Shown one piece after another: positions 18,971 through 26,431 of a stretch of 64,000 nt of DNA. The position numbers and the translations under genes are program-made. The stretch lies in the NCBI GenBank assembly GCA_027482185.1, contig JAIXWF010000011.1, forward strand, positions 186,001 through 250,000, given 5' to 3'. The DNA is from Opitutaceae bacterium (lineage in GTDB: Bacteria > Verrucomicrobiota > Verrucomicrobiia > Opitutales > Opitutaceae). Each line of letters opens with the position of its first letter. The first letter of the stretch is position 1. The notes beneath the pieces were generated by a model. That model saw only the letters and a list, made by a program, of their open reading frames with translations, was not told where the DNA came from and ran no database searches.

Positions 18971-19128
18971 CGCCGGTTCTTTCAGGAAAACAAAGGGCGT
19001 ACTATTCCGATACACGCCTCTGCCGCCGCTCCCCAGTAGTCCCGCTCCGCTCGCGGAGGTCGCAGGTGACGAATGCCGCGGCTAGGACTCGACCACCGAA
19101 TTGGCCGACTCGCCTGAAAGAACCGGCG
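18971..19128. repeat. 158-bp segment bounded by 16-bp perfect inverted repeats
   Basis: The left arm is CGCCGGTTCTTTCAGG (18971-18986). The right arm, at 19113-19128, is its exact reverse complement. The interior is 126 bases, less G+C-rich near the left arm (AAAACAAAGG), with no transposase. It could be a small non-autonomous mobile element or the stem of a structured RNA. No target duplication was evident by eye. Confidence 0.55.
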
Positions 19129-19148
19129 ACTCCCTTTCCCCGCCGCCC

Positions 19149-19174
19149 GTAGGGGCGCGCCTCGAGCGCGCCCG
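19149..19174. repeat. GTAGGGGCGCGCC hairpin repeat (copy 2)
   Basis: Same 8-bp stem as the copy at 18864, with loop CTCGA. About 70 bases further on, 19244-19256 has CGCGCCCCTCTAC, an inverted relative of the GTAGGGGCGCG edge, so the two may bound a larger palindrome. Confidence 0.6.
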
Positions 19175-19353
19175 CCCGCGCCCCCGCCCGCCCCGCTTCA
19201 TCCCCGCCCGCGGCCACCCTTTCCCACCCGGACGCGGACCAGCCGCGCCCCTCTACAACCCCACGCCCGCGCTCCGGACTTGAGCCGCCCCCGCTCTTTC
19301 CGCCATGGTTCGACGTCGCCGCCGCCCGCCCCGGGCGGCAACCCCTGCGCCTC

Positions 19354-22179
19354 ATGAACCGTTCCCGCCTCCTCGCCGCGGCTGCCGCCGTCGGCCTCGC
19401 CGCTCTTCCGCTCCTCCGGGCCCAAACCGCCCCGAAACCCGCCGTACCGGCCGGGCCCGACGCCGTCGTCGCCCTCCCCGCCTTCGAGGTCTCCACGGAC
19501 CAGGACCGCGGCTACCAGGCCGTCAATTCCCTCGCCGGCGGCCGCACCAACCTCCCCCTCGCCCTCATCCCGTCCGCCATCTCGGCCATCACCGCCGAGT
19601 TCATCGAGGACCTGATGCTGACCAACATCCGGCAGTCCTACTTCTGGACCGTCAACGCCGCCCCCGGCAACTTGCGCCAGCAGGAAACGATCTTCGGCGA
19701 TTACGAGTACAACATCCGCGGCGTCGGCTCCGGCTCCACCGTTCCCACGCGCAACTACTTCCACTTCTACGGCGCCGCCGACACCTATAACACCGAGCGC
19801 TTCGAGTTCGCCCGCGGCCCCAACTCCATCGTCTACGGCGACGCCCAACTCGGCGGCCAGCCCACCACCTGGACCAAGGTTCCCCGCGTCGACCGCGACG
19901 CCCGCTCCGTCCGTTTCCAGGCCGACAGCTACGGCGGCTGGCGCGGCACCTTCGACGTCAACCAACGCCTCGGCGCCAACTTCGCCGCCCGCGTCAACGC
20001 CCTCTACCAACGCGGCAAGGATTGGCGCGACGGCATCGACCTCGACAAGGAAGCCGTCCACCTCGCCGCCCGCTACCGCCTCGGCACGAAGACCGAGCTC
20101 CGCGCCGAAACCGAATTCAGCTACGAGGAACGCGTCACCTACTCCATCAACCACGCCGACGGCTCCTCCTACTGGACCGGCCGCACCGCCGACACCGTCG
20201 GCCCCAACGCCATCCCCGTCGCCGAACGCGCCGCCGCCGGCGTTTCCCTCCAGAGCACGCAGCCCTACTTCCTCGTCATTCCTGCCGTGCCCTCCGCGGG
20301 CTTCCAGAATTGGCAGAACGCCTACCTCACCCTCGGCACCGGCGCCTCCCTCATGGCACGCCCCCGCGCCGACATCCCCAACGCCCCCGCCCTGCCCTCC
20401 CGCGAATTCACCGTCCAGCCGCCCGACGGCACCGCGTCCCACAAGTTCAATACCACCACGCTCTGGTTCGACCACCGCTTCACGCCGAACCTCGAGGCCC
20501 AGTTCTCGTATTACTATTTCGACGACGACCGCATCGCCCGCACCACCGAGCTCTTCGGCACCCGCCGCGTCGACATCAACCGCCTCCTCCCCGACGGCCG
20601 CGCGAATCCCAAGTTCGGCGTCGCCTACTCCGATGCCGCCGTCGGCGCCCAACCCCAGGCCCGCACCGTCAACGAAATCCGCGCCCTCGCGACCTACCGC
20701 TTCGCGACCGCCCGCCGCGGCCTCGACCTCAAGCAGCGCTTCACCGTCGCCGGCGGCCGCCGCTGGTTCAACTTCGACCTCGAATCCCACTTCCAGCGCC
20801 GCGTCAACGGCCCCAACCCCGATCTCCGCCTCGAGGAAAACATCGTCCGCTACCGCCTCTACTGGGACGAACCCCGCCGCTACCCCGTCATGGGCCTCCC
20901 GTCGGTCGCCGGCACCGACATCCAGTACCGGAAAGTGTTTTTCCAGACCCACACCGACGACGTCCTCGATTACGGCCAGCTCGTTTCCCACACCACGCTC
21001 TGGGGCGAGCGCGTCTCCCTCCTCGGCGGCATCCGCTACGACACCTTCGACCGCAGCCAGCGCAACAGCGAGCAGACTCCCACCGGCGCCATCCTTCTCG
21101 CGCCCACCGCGCAGACCGGCCACGCCACCACCTACTCCGCCGGCGCCATCGCCTACCCGCTGCCGAAGACGCGCTGGCTCGGCCTCTTCTTCAACTACTC
21201 CGAAAACTTCACGCCCGCCACGCCCGGCCTCCCCCGCTTCGACCTCACGCCCTTCGGCCCCACCAGCGGCTCCGGCAAAGACTTCGGCCTCCGCCTCAAC
21301 CTCGCCGACGGCCGCCTCTACGCCTCCTTCAGCCGCTACGAATCCCGGCAAAAGGACCGCATCACCGGCACCAATGCCGGCGCCCTCCGCGGTCTCTGGC
21401 GCGCCATGGGCTACACCGTCACCGTCGACGAACGCCGCTTCAACATCGACTTCCGCGACACCGAATCCCTCACCGCCGACGGCTACGAGTTCGAGATCAC
21501 GGCCAACCCCTCGCCCAATCTCCGCCTCACCGCCGGTCTCGGGCTTCCGGATACGGCCATCGTCGACCGCCTAGCCGACACCAAGCGCTACAACGCCACC
21601 CACCGCGCCACCTGGGAAAACGCCATCGCCACCGGCCGCGGCGTCAACGGCGTCGTCCTCACCGCCGCCGAGATCAATTCCCTCCGGAGCAACCTCGACG
21701 CCCTCGACCAGACCCTCCTGACCACCGTCGCCGGCGCCCGCCTCAACGGCACGCTCAAGCACACCGCCAACGTGTACGCCACCTACCGGTTCACCGACGG
21801 CCCGCTCAAGGACTTCGCCTTCGGCGGCGGCGCCTACTTCCGCGGCCGCCAGAAGATCGGCAACACCGACCCGCAGATCCTCTTCAACACCACCGCCCCC
21901 ACGCCGACGCAGCGCGCCGCCTCCGCCTTCGCGTACACGTATGCGCCCGGGTATTACAACACCGCCGCCCACCTGTCGTACGAACGCCGCTTCGGCCGCT
22001 ACCGCGCCAAGTTCCAGCTCAACATCGACAACGTCCTCGACGACGACGACGCCCGTTTCTACTCGATCAACGTCCACCGCGTCGGCGGCCTCGCCGCCAA
22101 TCCGCTCACGCAGACCCCCGGTTTCTTCAACTACCCGGATCCGCGGAAGTTCACGTTCTCCGCCTCCGTCGCCTTCTGA
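19354..22179 (+). CDS. TonB-dependent receptor
   Basis: Outer-membrane uptake receptor, complete at 941 residues. Signal peptide 1-23 ends LLRAQ. The plug runs from about 45 to 200, with NIRQSYFWTVNAAPG, YNIRGVGSGS and FEFARGPNSIVYGDAQLGGQ. The barrel occupies the rest and ends in a C-terminal aromatic, FTFSASVAF, as needed for Bam-dependent assembly. There is no carboxypeptidase-like or STN extension. It follows the two-component genes, but 486 bases separate them. The substrate cannot be assigned. Confidence 0.93.
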   Translation: MNRSRLLAAAAAVGLAALPLLRAQTAPKPAVPAGPDAVVALPAFEVSTDQDRGYQAVNSLAGGRTNLPLALIPSAISAITAEFIEDLMLTNIRQSYFWTVNAAPGNLRQQETIFGDYEYNIRGVGSGSTVPTRNYFHFYGAADTYNTERFEFARGPNSIVYGDAQLGGQPTTWTKVPRVDRDARSVRFQADSYGGWRGTFDVNQRLGANFAARVNALYQRGKDWRDGIDLDKEAVHLAARYRLGTKTELRAETEFSYEERVTYSINHADGSSYWTGRTADTVGPNAIPVAERAAAGVSLQSTQPYFLVIPAVPSAGFQNWQNAYLTLGTGASLMARPRADIPNAPALPSREFTVQPPDGTASHKFNTTTLWFDHRFTPNLEAQFSYYYFDDDRIARTTELFGTRRVDINRLLPDGRANPKFGVAYSDAAVGAQPQARTVNEIRALATYRFATARRGLDLKQRFTVAGGRRWFNFDLESHFQRRVNGPNPDLRLEENIVRYRLYWDEPRRYPVMGLPSVAGTDIQYRKVFFQTHTDDVLDYGQLVSHTTLWGERVSLLGGIRYDTFDRSQRNSEQTPTGAILLAPTAQTGHATTYSAGAIAYPLPKTRWLGLFFNYSENFTPATPGLPRFDLTPFGPTSGSGKDFGLRLNLADGRLYASFSRYESRQKDRITGTNAGALRGLWRAMGYTVTVDERRFNIDFRDTESLTADGYEFEITANPSPNLRLTAGLGLPDTAIVDRLADTKRYNATHRATWENAIATGRGVNGVVLTAAEINSLRSNLDALDQTLLTTVAGARLNGTLKHTANVYATYRFTDGPLKDFAFGGGAYFRGRQKIGNTDPQILFNTTAPTPTQRAASAFAYTYAPGYYNTAAHLSYERRFGRYRAKFQLNIDNVLDDDDARFYSINVHRVGGLAANPLTQTPGFFNYPDPRKFTFSASVAF

Positions 22180-22219
22180 TCAGCGCCCGGGCGCCGCGGC
22201 TTCGCCGCGTCGCCTAGGT

Positions 22220-22304
22220 TGGTACCCGGGGTGGGGGTCGAACCCACAAGACTTTCGTCGGAAGATTTTGAGTCTACTGCGTCTGCCAATTCCGCCACCC
22301 GGGC
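22220..22304 (-). tRNA. tRNA-Leu (CAA)
   Basis: 85 bases on the minus strand with the CCA encoded. Acceptor GCCCGGG pairs with CCCGGGT, followed by discriminator A and CCA. The D region GGCGGAATTGGCAGACGC is leucine-type, with a long variable arm GAC-GAAA-GTC. The T arm is GTGGG TTCGACC CCCAC. The anticodon loop CTCAAAA places CAA at 22270-22268. The anticodon stem GTAGA/TCTTC contains one T:T mismatch. Confidence 0.95.
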
Positions 22305-22383
22305 CGGGAAGGGAAACCGGAAACTGAAAAACGCCGCCGTCCCTGTCCATGCCAAACTCGCCCGCCTTCCGGCGCCGCGAAAG

Positions 22384-22413
22384 CAAAAAGACCGCCGGCG
22401 TGAACCGGCGGTC
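22384..22413 (-). terminator. Intrinsic terminator of the VPD-tailed protein gene
   Basis: Read on the minus strand: a 9-bp perfect stem GACCGCCGG / CCGGCGGTC with a 6-base loop, followed directly by TTTTT. It lies about 50 bases past the stop at 22465. Confidence 0.85.
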
Positions 22414-22464
22414 GTGGCCAACCTTGGACTTCCGCTTTCCGGGCGGTCCGAAACGGACCCGGCG

Positions 22465-23196
22465 TCACGCCCGGCGCCGCCGCGTCGCCGCCATCCCGGC
22501 CAAAGCCAGAGCCAGCAACGCCACCGTGCCGGTCGCATCGGGCACCGTCGCATTGTTCGTGATGCTGACCTTGGTCAGCGTCGCGGACAGATCCCGGTCG
22601 TCGAAGCCGATCTGCAGGCCGGTGATCGCGCCGTTGATCGGGCCGTTCGTGAAGCTCGCAAACGCCACCGAAAGCACGCCGCCGTTGTTGGCCGCCAGAG
22701 CCGACAGCGTCGAGCCGGCGACCGTGAAGCCGTGCCACGCATTGGCGGAATCAAGCGCGTGCAGGAAGAGGCCGTCGTTGCCGCCGCCGGCGTCGCCCGC
22801 GCCCAGCGCAAAGGCGGTGAACTCGAGGTCGAACGTCAGCGCGCCGTTCAGATCCAGGCTCGTCGAACCCGGGGAAATCGCTTTGCCCCAGCGCAGGAAG
22901 GTATCCGAATAACCCGTGATCGACGTGCTGAACGTGCCCGCGCCCGTATTGAGCGAAGCCGAATGCGAGCCGAACACCGTCGACATCACCGTGCGCCGCG
23001 CCCCGCCGTACGGGCCCGCCCCTGTGAAGTTGACCGTCGTGTTCGACCCCGGATTGACGAGCGAAAAATTCGCGCCGGCGCTGAAGTCGTCGATCGTGAT
23101 CGTCCCCGCCAGCGCGGCAGGAGCGCACGTGAGCGCAGCGACCAGGCACGCCTTGGCCAGCGTCGCGTTGAAGGAGAAGAAGCGGAGGGGTTTCAT
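22465..23196 (-). CDS. Secreted exosortase substrate with VPD...RRRR tail
   Basis: Extracellular or surface protein of 243 residues. Signal peptide about 1-30 ends APAALAG. The body is Ser/Thr/Gly/Asn-rich and beta-like (TITIDDFSAGANFSLVNPGS). The C-terminus has the three-part sorting signal: VPDATGT at about 218, a hydrophobic helix ALLALALAGMAA, then RRRR. This matches the PEP-CTERM/VPDSG-CTERM type, in which an exosortase cuts at the motif; here SG is replaced by AT. No exosortase is in the window. The ATG at 23196 is preferred over upstream frames because the signal peptide starts there. It has its own sigma-54 promoter and terminator, so it is monocistronic. Confidence 0.88.
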   Translation of the reverse strand: MKPLRFFSFNATLAKACLVAALTCAPAALAGTITIDDFSAGANFSLVNPGSNTTVNFTGAGPYGGARRTVMSTVFGSHSASLNTGAGTFSTSITGYSDTFLRWGKAISPGSTSLDLNGALTFDLEFTAFALGAGDAGGGNDGLFLHALDSANAWHGFTVAGSTLSALAANNGGVLSVAFASFTNGPINGAITGLQIGFDDRDLSATLTKVSITNNATVPDATGTVALLALALAGMAATRRRRA

Positions 23197-23255
23197 GGCG
23201 GGATGGAGTGTTTCGGACCACCTCCCGGCATGGGAGACGGTGTCGCGCCCCAACC

Positions 23256-23271
23256 AGCAAACGCGTTGCCA
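23256..23271 (-). promoter_or_regulatory. Sigma-54 (-24/-12) promoter of the VPD-tailed protein gene
   Basis: The minus strand reads TGGCAACGCGTTTGCT. GG and GC are separated by exactly 10 bases, and 6 of 7 bases match TGGCACG plus TTGCT. The predicted start of transcription lies near 23245, giving a leader of about 50 bases to the ATG at 23196. Sigma-54 control is known for many PEP-CTERM genes, and an NtrC-type activator is encoded at 17491. Confidence 0.75.
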
Positions 23272-23471
23272 TCAGCCCAATCGCCGACCGGGGGTGCCGC
23301 TAGCCGGTCGTATCCATAAACTTGGATTCTACCCACGTGTCCCCTGCGTAATCCCCGTATCCGGCAAAACGTAAAGGTTTCCGACATTCCCGGCCCCACG
23401 CAGGTAAAACCCATCCCGCCCAACCCGCCCGCCGCCCCGGTCTTCAAGCCCCGCCCCGTATTCATTCTCCC

Positions 23472-23582
23472 CTATTTCCCTTTTTCCCATTTTCCCGATT
23501 TCCGGATTTTCCCACGCCGCTCCGTTTCTTCCTTCTTCATTCTCCGTTTTCCACTTTTCCGCTTTTCCGCTTTTCCGATTTT
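23472..23582. repeat. Octamer repeat runs, TTTTCCGC / NNTTTCCC type
   Basis: Two runs: about five units of the form NNTTTCCC at 23472-23512, and TTTTCCGC repeated three times around 23556-23580. Both are strongly pyrimidine-biased on the plus strand. A similar octamer run lies at 42306-42350. Confidence 0.55.
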
Positions 23583-23672
23583 TGAACGTCCTCCCCCGCC
23601 CCGCGTCTTTCCCCGCGTAGTCAGTTACCCGTTCTTTTTGGGAAGTTCATAGTTTGCAGTTCAAAGTCGGCA

Positions 23673-23712
23673 AGGGCGTCGGGATTCATCTCCCGGCGCC
23701 CTTTCTGTTTTT
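23673..23712 (+). terminator. Terminator-like hairpin just upstream of rsmE
   Basis: AGGGCGTCGGGA and TCCCGGCGCCCT form a 12-bp stem with one G:T pair, followed by TTCTGTTTTT. It has the form of a plus-strand intrinsic terminator, yet no plus-strand gene lies upstream for more than 1.4 kb. It ends 43 bases before the rsmE start. It may end an undetected small RNA or act as an attenuator in the rsmE leader. Confidence 0.55.
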
Positions 23713-23755
23713 GCCCTCGACCCCGCGCCGCCCGCGCCGCTTCGCTCGCCGCACC

Positions 23756-24496
23756 ATGCCGGACTTCCGCGTTTTCTGCCGCCCGACCGATCCCGCGTCC
23801 GCGCAGCTCACGCTCTCCGCCGGCGAATCCCACCACCTCGTCGTTGTCAACCGCGCCCGCCGCGGCGATCCCGTCGTCGCCTTCGACGGCCGCGGCCGCG
23901 AATGGCTCTGCGAACTCGCCGACGACCGCAAGCAGGCCGCCGTCCTCGCCGTGCGCTCCGTGCGCAGCGCCGCCCCGCTGCCCTGCGCCATCACGCTCGG
24001 CCAGGCGATTCCCAAGGGTCCGGCTATGGACGCCATCGTCCGCAAGGCCACCGAACTCGGCGCCGCCGCCGTCGCCCCGCTCGAGACCGCGCGCACGCAG
24101 GTCCACCTCGACGGCGACCGCGCCGACCGCAAAACCGAGAAGTGGCAGACCGCCGCCCTCGAGGCCGCCAAGCAATGCGGCAATCCCTTTCTCCCCGAGA
24201 TTCTGCCCACGCAGCCGCTGGCCGCCTTTCTCGCCGCCACCGCCGGCCACGATCTCAAGCTCGTCGCCAGCCTCCACCCCGGCGCGCGTTCGCTGAAGGC
24301 CGTCCTCGCCGCGCTCCCCGCGCCCCCGCGCACCGCCGCCTGGCTCATCGGCCCCGAAGGCGATTTCAGTCCCGCCGAAATCGAAGCCGCCGTTGCCGCC
24401 GGCTACGTGCCCGTCACACTCGGTCCGCTCGTCCTCCGCGCCGACACCGCCGCGACCTGTGCGCTCGGCGTGCTGATGCACGAGCTGAGGGGCTGA
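23756..24496 (+). CDS. rsmE: 16S rRNA m3U1498 methyltransferase RsmE
   Basis: Cytoplasmic SPOUT-class methyltransferase that methylates U1498 of 16S rRNA using SAM. Its 246 residues are normal for the family. The N-terminal PUA-like domain carries LSAGESHHLVVVNRARRGD. The C-terminal knot domain has ITLGQAIPKGPAMDAIVRKA, TELGAAAVAPLETAR, the SAM loop LIGPEGDFSPAE and LGPLVLRADTAATCAL (usually LR.ETA). The ATG at 23756 gives the usual N-terminus; an in-frame extension upstream has no homology features. Confidence 0.94.
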   Translation: MPDFRVFCRPTDPASAQLTLSAGESHHLVVVNRARRGDPVVAFDGRGREWLCELADDRKQAAVLAVRSVRSAAPLPCAITLGQAIPKGPAMDAIVRKATELGAAAVAPLETARTQVHLDGDRADRKTEKWQTAALEAAKQCGNPFLPEILPTQPLAAFLAATAGHDLKLVASLHPGARSLKAVLAALPAPPRTAAWLIGPEGDFSPAEIEAAVAAGYVPVTLGPLVLRADTAATCALGVLMHELRG

Positions 24497-24521
24497 GAGC
24501 GGGAATCTGTAAGCCTCAAGT

Positions 24522-24709
24522 AACCACTGAAAAATCTTCGGGTGATTTGGCGGTCTCCGGATTCCGGCCCTTGGGATGGCCGCAAGGAAACTCAAAATCC
24601 GCAAAAGCGGCAGCCGAGGCAGTCGGTTTTTTGCGCTTCTTTGCGCCTCTTGGCGGCAATCTGCCCCCGGTGTTGGCGCAAGAAACTCAGCCGCGCATTT
24701 TCAGAGGTT
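24522..24709. repeat. Nested palindromic element, GCCGCAAAG family (copy B)
   Basis: The outer arms are AACCACTGAAAAAT (24522-24535) and ATTTTCAGAGGTT (24697-24709), with one or two mismatches. The inner words GGCCGCAAGG, AATCCGCAAAAGC, TTTTTTGCGCTTCTTTGCGC and TTGGCGGC resemble the element at 15476-15600. The element fills most of the gap between rsmE and the end of fabH. Confidence 0.5.
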
Positions 24710-24750
24710 CCCTGCTCCCAGCGCCTCGTGCGCCGCGCCCCACTTTCGGC

Positions 24751-24780
24751 AGCTTTCCGCTTACAGCTTACCGCTGCGCG
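24751..24780. repeat. Heptamer repeat run, AGCTTNC/CCGCTTA type
   Basis: About four 7-base units (CAGCTTT CCGCTTA and similar), ending 12 bases from the fabH stop. On the fabH strand it follows the gene and resembles the run behind the esterase gene at 43751-43794 in the same orientation. Confidence 0.55.
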
Positions 24781-24791
24781 CTCCACGCGCT

Positions 24792-25784
24792 TCACCACAC
24801 CAGCAACCCGCCGGCAAACGTGAGCCCGGCGCCCACGCTGCAGAAAATGATGCGGTCGCCCTCGGTGAAGATGCCTTCCTCGGCCGCCCACCCCAGCGCC
24901 ATCGAGACGCTCGCCGCGCTCGTGTTGCCGTACTTGGAAATCGTGACGACGAATTTGTCGTAGGGAATGCCGACGCGTTTGCTCACCGCCGTGAGGATGC
25001 GCGCGTTCGCCTGGTGCGGCACGATCCACGCGATGTCCTCCGGCTTCAGGTTCTCCCGCGCCAAGGTCTGCTCGATCTGCTCCGCGAAACCGACGACCGC
25101 GTGCTTGAACACCGACGTCCCGTTCATCTGCAGGTAGAAATTCTCCATCCCGCCCGCCTCGCCGCTCGGCCACGGCATCAACGCGCCGCCGCCGGGCCGC
25201 TGGATCGCGTCGAACTGGTCCGCGTCCCCGCTCAGCCCCATCTGGTGCAGCCGGTGCCCGCCCGTGCCGTTGGTCAAAATCGCCGCGCCGGCGCCGTCGC
25301 CGAACAGAAACGCCGTCTCATGGTCCTCCGGATTCGTGATCCGGGAAAGCAGTTCCGCCGTGACCACGATCACGTTCTTCGCCGTGCCCGCCTTGATGAA
25401 GGCGCGCCCGACTTCGAGCGCGTAGAGCCAACCGGAACACGCCGCGTTCAAATCGAACGCCAACGCGCGCGGAATGCCGAGCCGCCGCGCCAACGCGCTC
25501 GCGGCCGACGGCACCGGCTGGTCCGGAATGATCGTCGCCATGATCACGCCGTCGATCTGCGCCGCCGTCATGCCGGCCTGCGCCAACGCATGCTGCACGG
25601 CCACCACGGCGAGGTCCGTCGCCGTCTCGTTTTCCGCGGCATAGCGGCGCTCGCGGATCCCGGTCAGGCGCACCATCTCCTCCTCCGTGCGGTGGGGGAA
25701 GGCCTTCAGGATTTCACTGTTGGCGCGGATCGTGGACGGGGCGGCATGGCCGACCCCGGCGATGCAAACGGTTTCAAGAGGCAT
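24792..25784 (-). CDS. fabH: 3-oxoacyl-ACP synthase III (FabH type)
   Basis: Condensing enzyme that normally starts fatty-acid synthesis by joining an acyl-CoA to malonyl-ACP. It has 330 residues. The catalytic triad is visible: Cys in LNAACSGWLYAL, His in IVPHQANARI and Asn in SKYGNTSAAS. MATIIPDQPVPSAASALA and GAGLTFAGGLLVW are also typical. It lies 43 bases downstream of a gene for a lipoyl-carrying protein, which is an unusual partner and suggests the primer may come from a 2-oxoacid dehydrogenase system. It could serve a special lipid rather than bulk fatty acids; no ACP or FabD gene is nearby. Confidence 0.92.
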   Translation of the reverse strand: MPLETVCIAGVGHAAPSTIRANSEILKAFPHRTEEEMVRLTGIRERRYAAENETATDLAVVAVQHALAQAGMTAAQIDGVIMATIIPDQPVPSAASALARRLGIPRALAFDLNAACSGWLYALEVGRAFIKAGTAKNVIVVTAELLSRITNPEDHETAFLFGDGAGAAILTNGTGGHRLHQMGLSGDADQFDAIQRPGGGALMPWPSGEAGGMENFYLQMNGTSVFKHAVVGFAEQIEQTLARENLKPEDIAWIVPHQANARILTAVSKRVGIPYDKFVVTISKYGNTSAASVSMALGWAAEEGIFTEGDRIIFCSVGAGLTFAGGLLVW

Positions 25785-25827
25785 GCTCGGAACGAAGAGG
25801 GTTGGGCCGCCGGTCGGCGGCGTCGAT

Positions 25828-26298
25828 TCAGGATTTCCGCGCCGCGAGGTAACGCGCCACGTCGTCGCCGGAGACCCGGCCGCCCGGTCCCGTCGCTTCG
25901 ATGCCGGTGAGCGTCGCCGGATCGAGTCCCGCCTCCTGCGCCAACTTGGTGGCGCGGGGCGTCCAAATCAGGGCCGCCGCCGGTTTGGCCGGCGCCGCCG
26001 CCGCGGGCGCCGCCGCGCCGGCCTTGACCTCCAAATGACGCAACGACGCATCCGCGGTCTCGATGCGCAGGAAGGGTGAGCCGGCCGGTTTCACGTCGCC
26101 CGCCGCCACCAGCACGGCCTGCAGGGAGCCGTCGCAGGGCGACTCGAATTCGAAAATCGACTTGTCGCTTTCGAGTTCGGCCAGGCGTTGCCCCTTGGTA
26201 ATGCGGTCGCCGGGCTGCGATTTCAGGGACACGACCGTCAATTCGTTGGCGGTCGCGCCCATCGACGGCATCGGCACTTCGATGAGAAAGGTTTCCAT
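25828..26298 (-). CDS. Lipoyl domain plus E3/E1-binding domain protein (E2 without catalytic domain)
   Basis: Protein of 156 residues resembling only the N-terminal part of the E2 subunit of 2-oxoacid dehydrogenase complexes. The lipoyl domain (about 1-80) has the lipoylated Lys in ELESDKSIFEFES. An Ala/Pro hinge follows (about 92-108), then a peripheral-subunit-binding domain TPRATKLAQEAGLDPATLTG ... GPGGRVSGDDVARYLAAR. The frame ends normally right after this domain, so the acyltransferase core is absent rather than frameshifted. It directly precedes fabH. It may carry an acyl group between an E1 enzyme encoded elsewhere and a partner. It could also be a remnant, but both domains look intact. 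Confidence 0.85.
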   Translation of the reverse strand: METFLIEVPMPSMGATANELTVVSLKSQPGDRITKGQRLAELESDKSIFEFESPCDGSLQAVLVAAGDVKPAGSPFLRIETADASLRHLEVKAGAAAPAAAAPAKPAAALIWTPRATKLAQEAGLDPATLTGIEATGPGGRVSGDDVARYLAARKS

Positions 26299-26397
26299 CC
26301 GGAGGGTTTTGTTGGCCGCGAGTGTGGGACCCGCCCCCCGTTGGTCAAGGGAGCGCGCCGGCCTGCGTTTGCGGAACCGATCCGTGATCCGGTACTT

Positions 26398-26431
26398 CTC
26401 TCAACCCTCAACTCTCAGCTCTCAACTTCCG
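26398..26431. repeat. Heptamer repeat run TTGAGAG overlapping the kdsA stop
   Basis: On the kdsA strand the unit varies around TTGAGAG/TTGAGGG, about five copies. The TGA stop of kdsA (26424-26422) lies within the first unit. Related runs are at 27452, 36848, 43711, 47222 and 47880. Confidence 0.7.

Larger units (their letters stand above)
18868..19353. other. Gene-free gap filled with inverted repeats
   Basis: This 486-base gap before the second receptor has no credible protein gene. It holds two copies of a GGGCGCGC hairpin (18864-18889 and 19149-19174), a related inverted fragment CGCGCCCCTCTAC near 19244-19256, and a 16-bp perfect inverted repeat at 18971-18986 / 19113-19128. Open frames across it are G+C-driven and show no family features. 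Confidence 0.6.
23197..23755. other. Long gene-free region upstream of rsmE
   Basis: These 559 bases lie between the divergent VPD-tailed gene (-) and rsmE (+). They hold the sigma-54 promoter at 23256-23271, octamer repeat runs at 23472-23512 and 23546-23582, and a terminator-like hairpin at 23673-23712. No credible gene is seen. The A+T-richer segment 23320-23380 could carry further promoter or activator sites. Confidence 0.6.

Noticed and set aside
22180-22219. Terminator for the second receptor or the tRNA
   Set aside because: A GCGGC-TTC-GCCGC hairpin is present but there is no T-tract on either strand.
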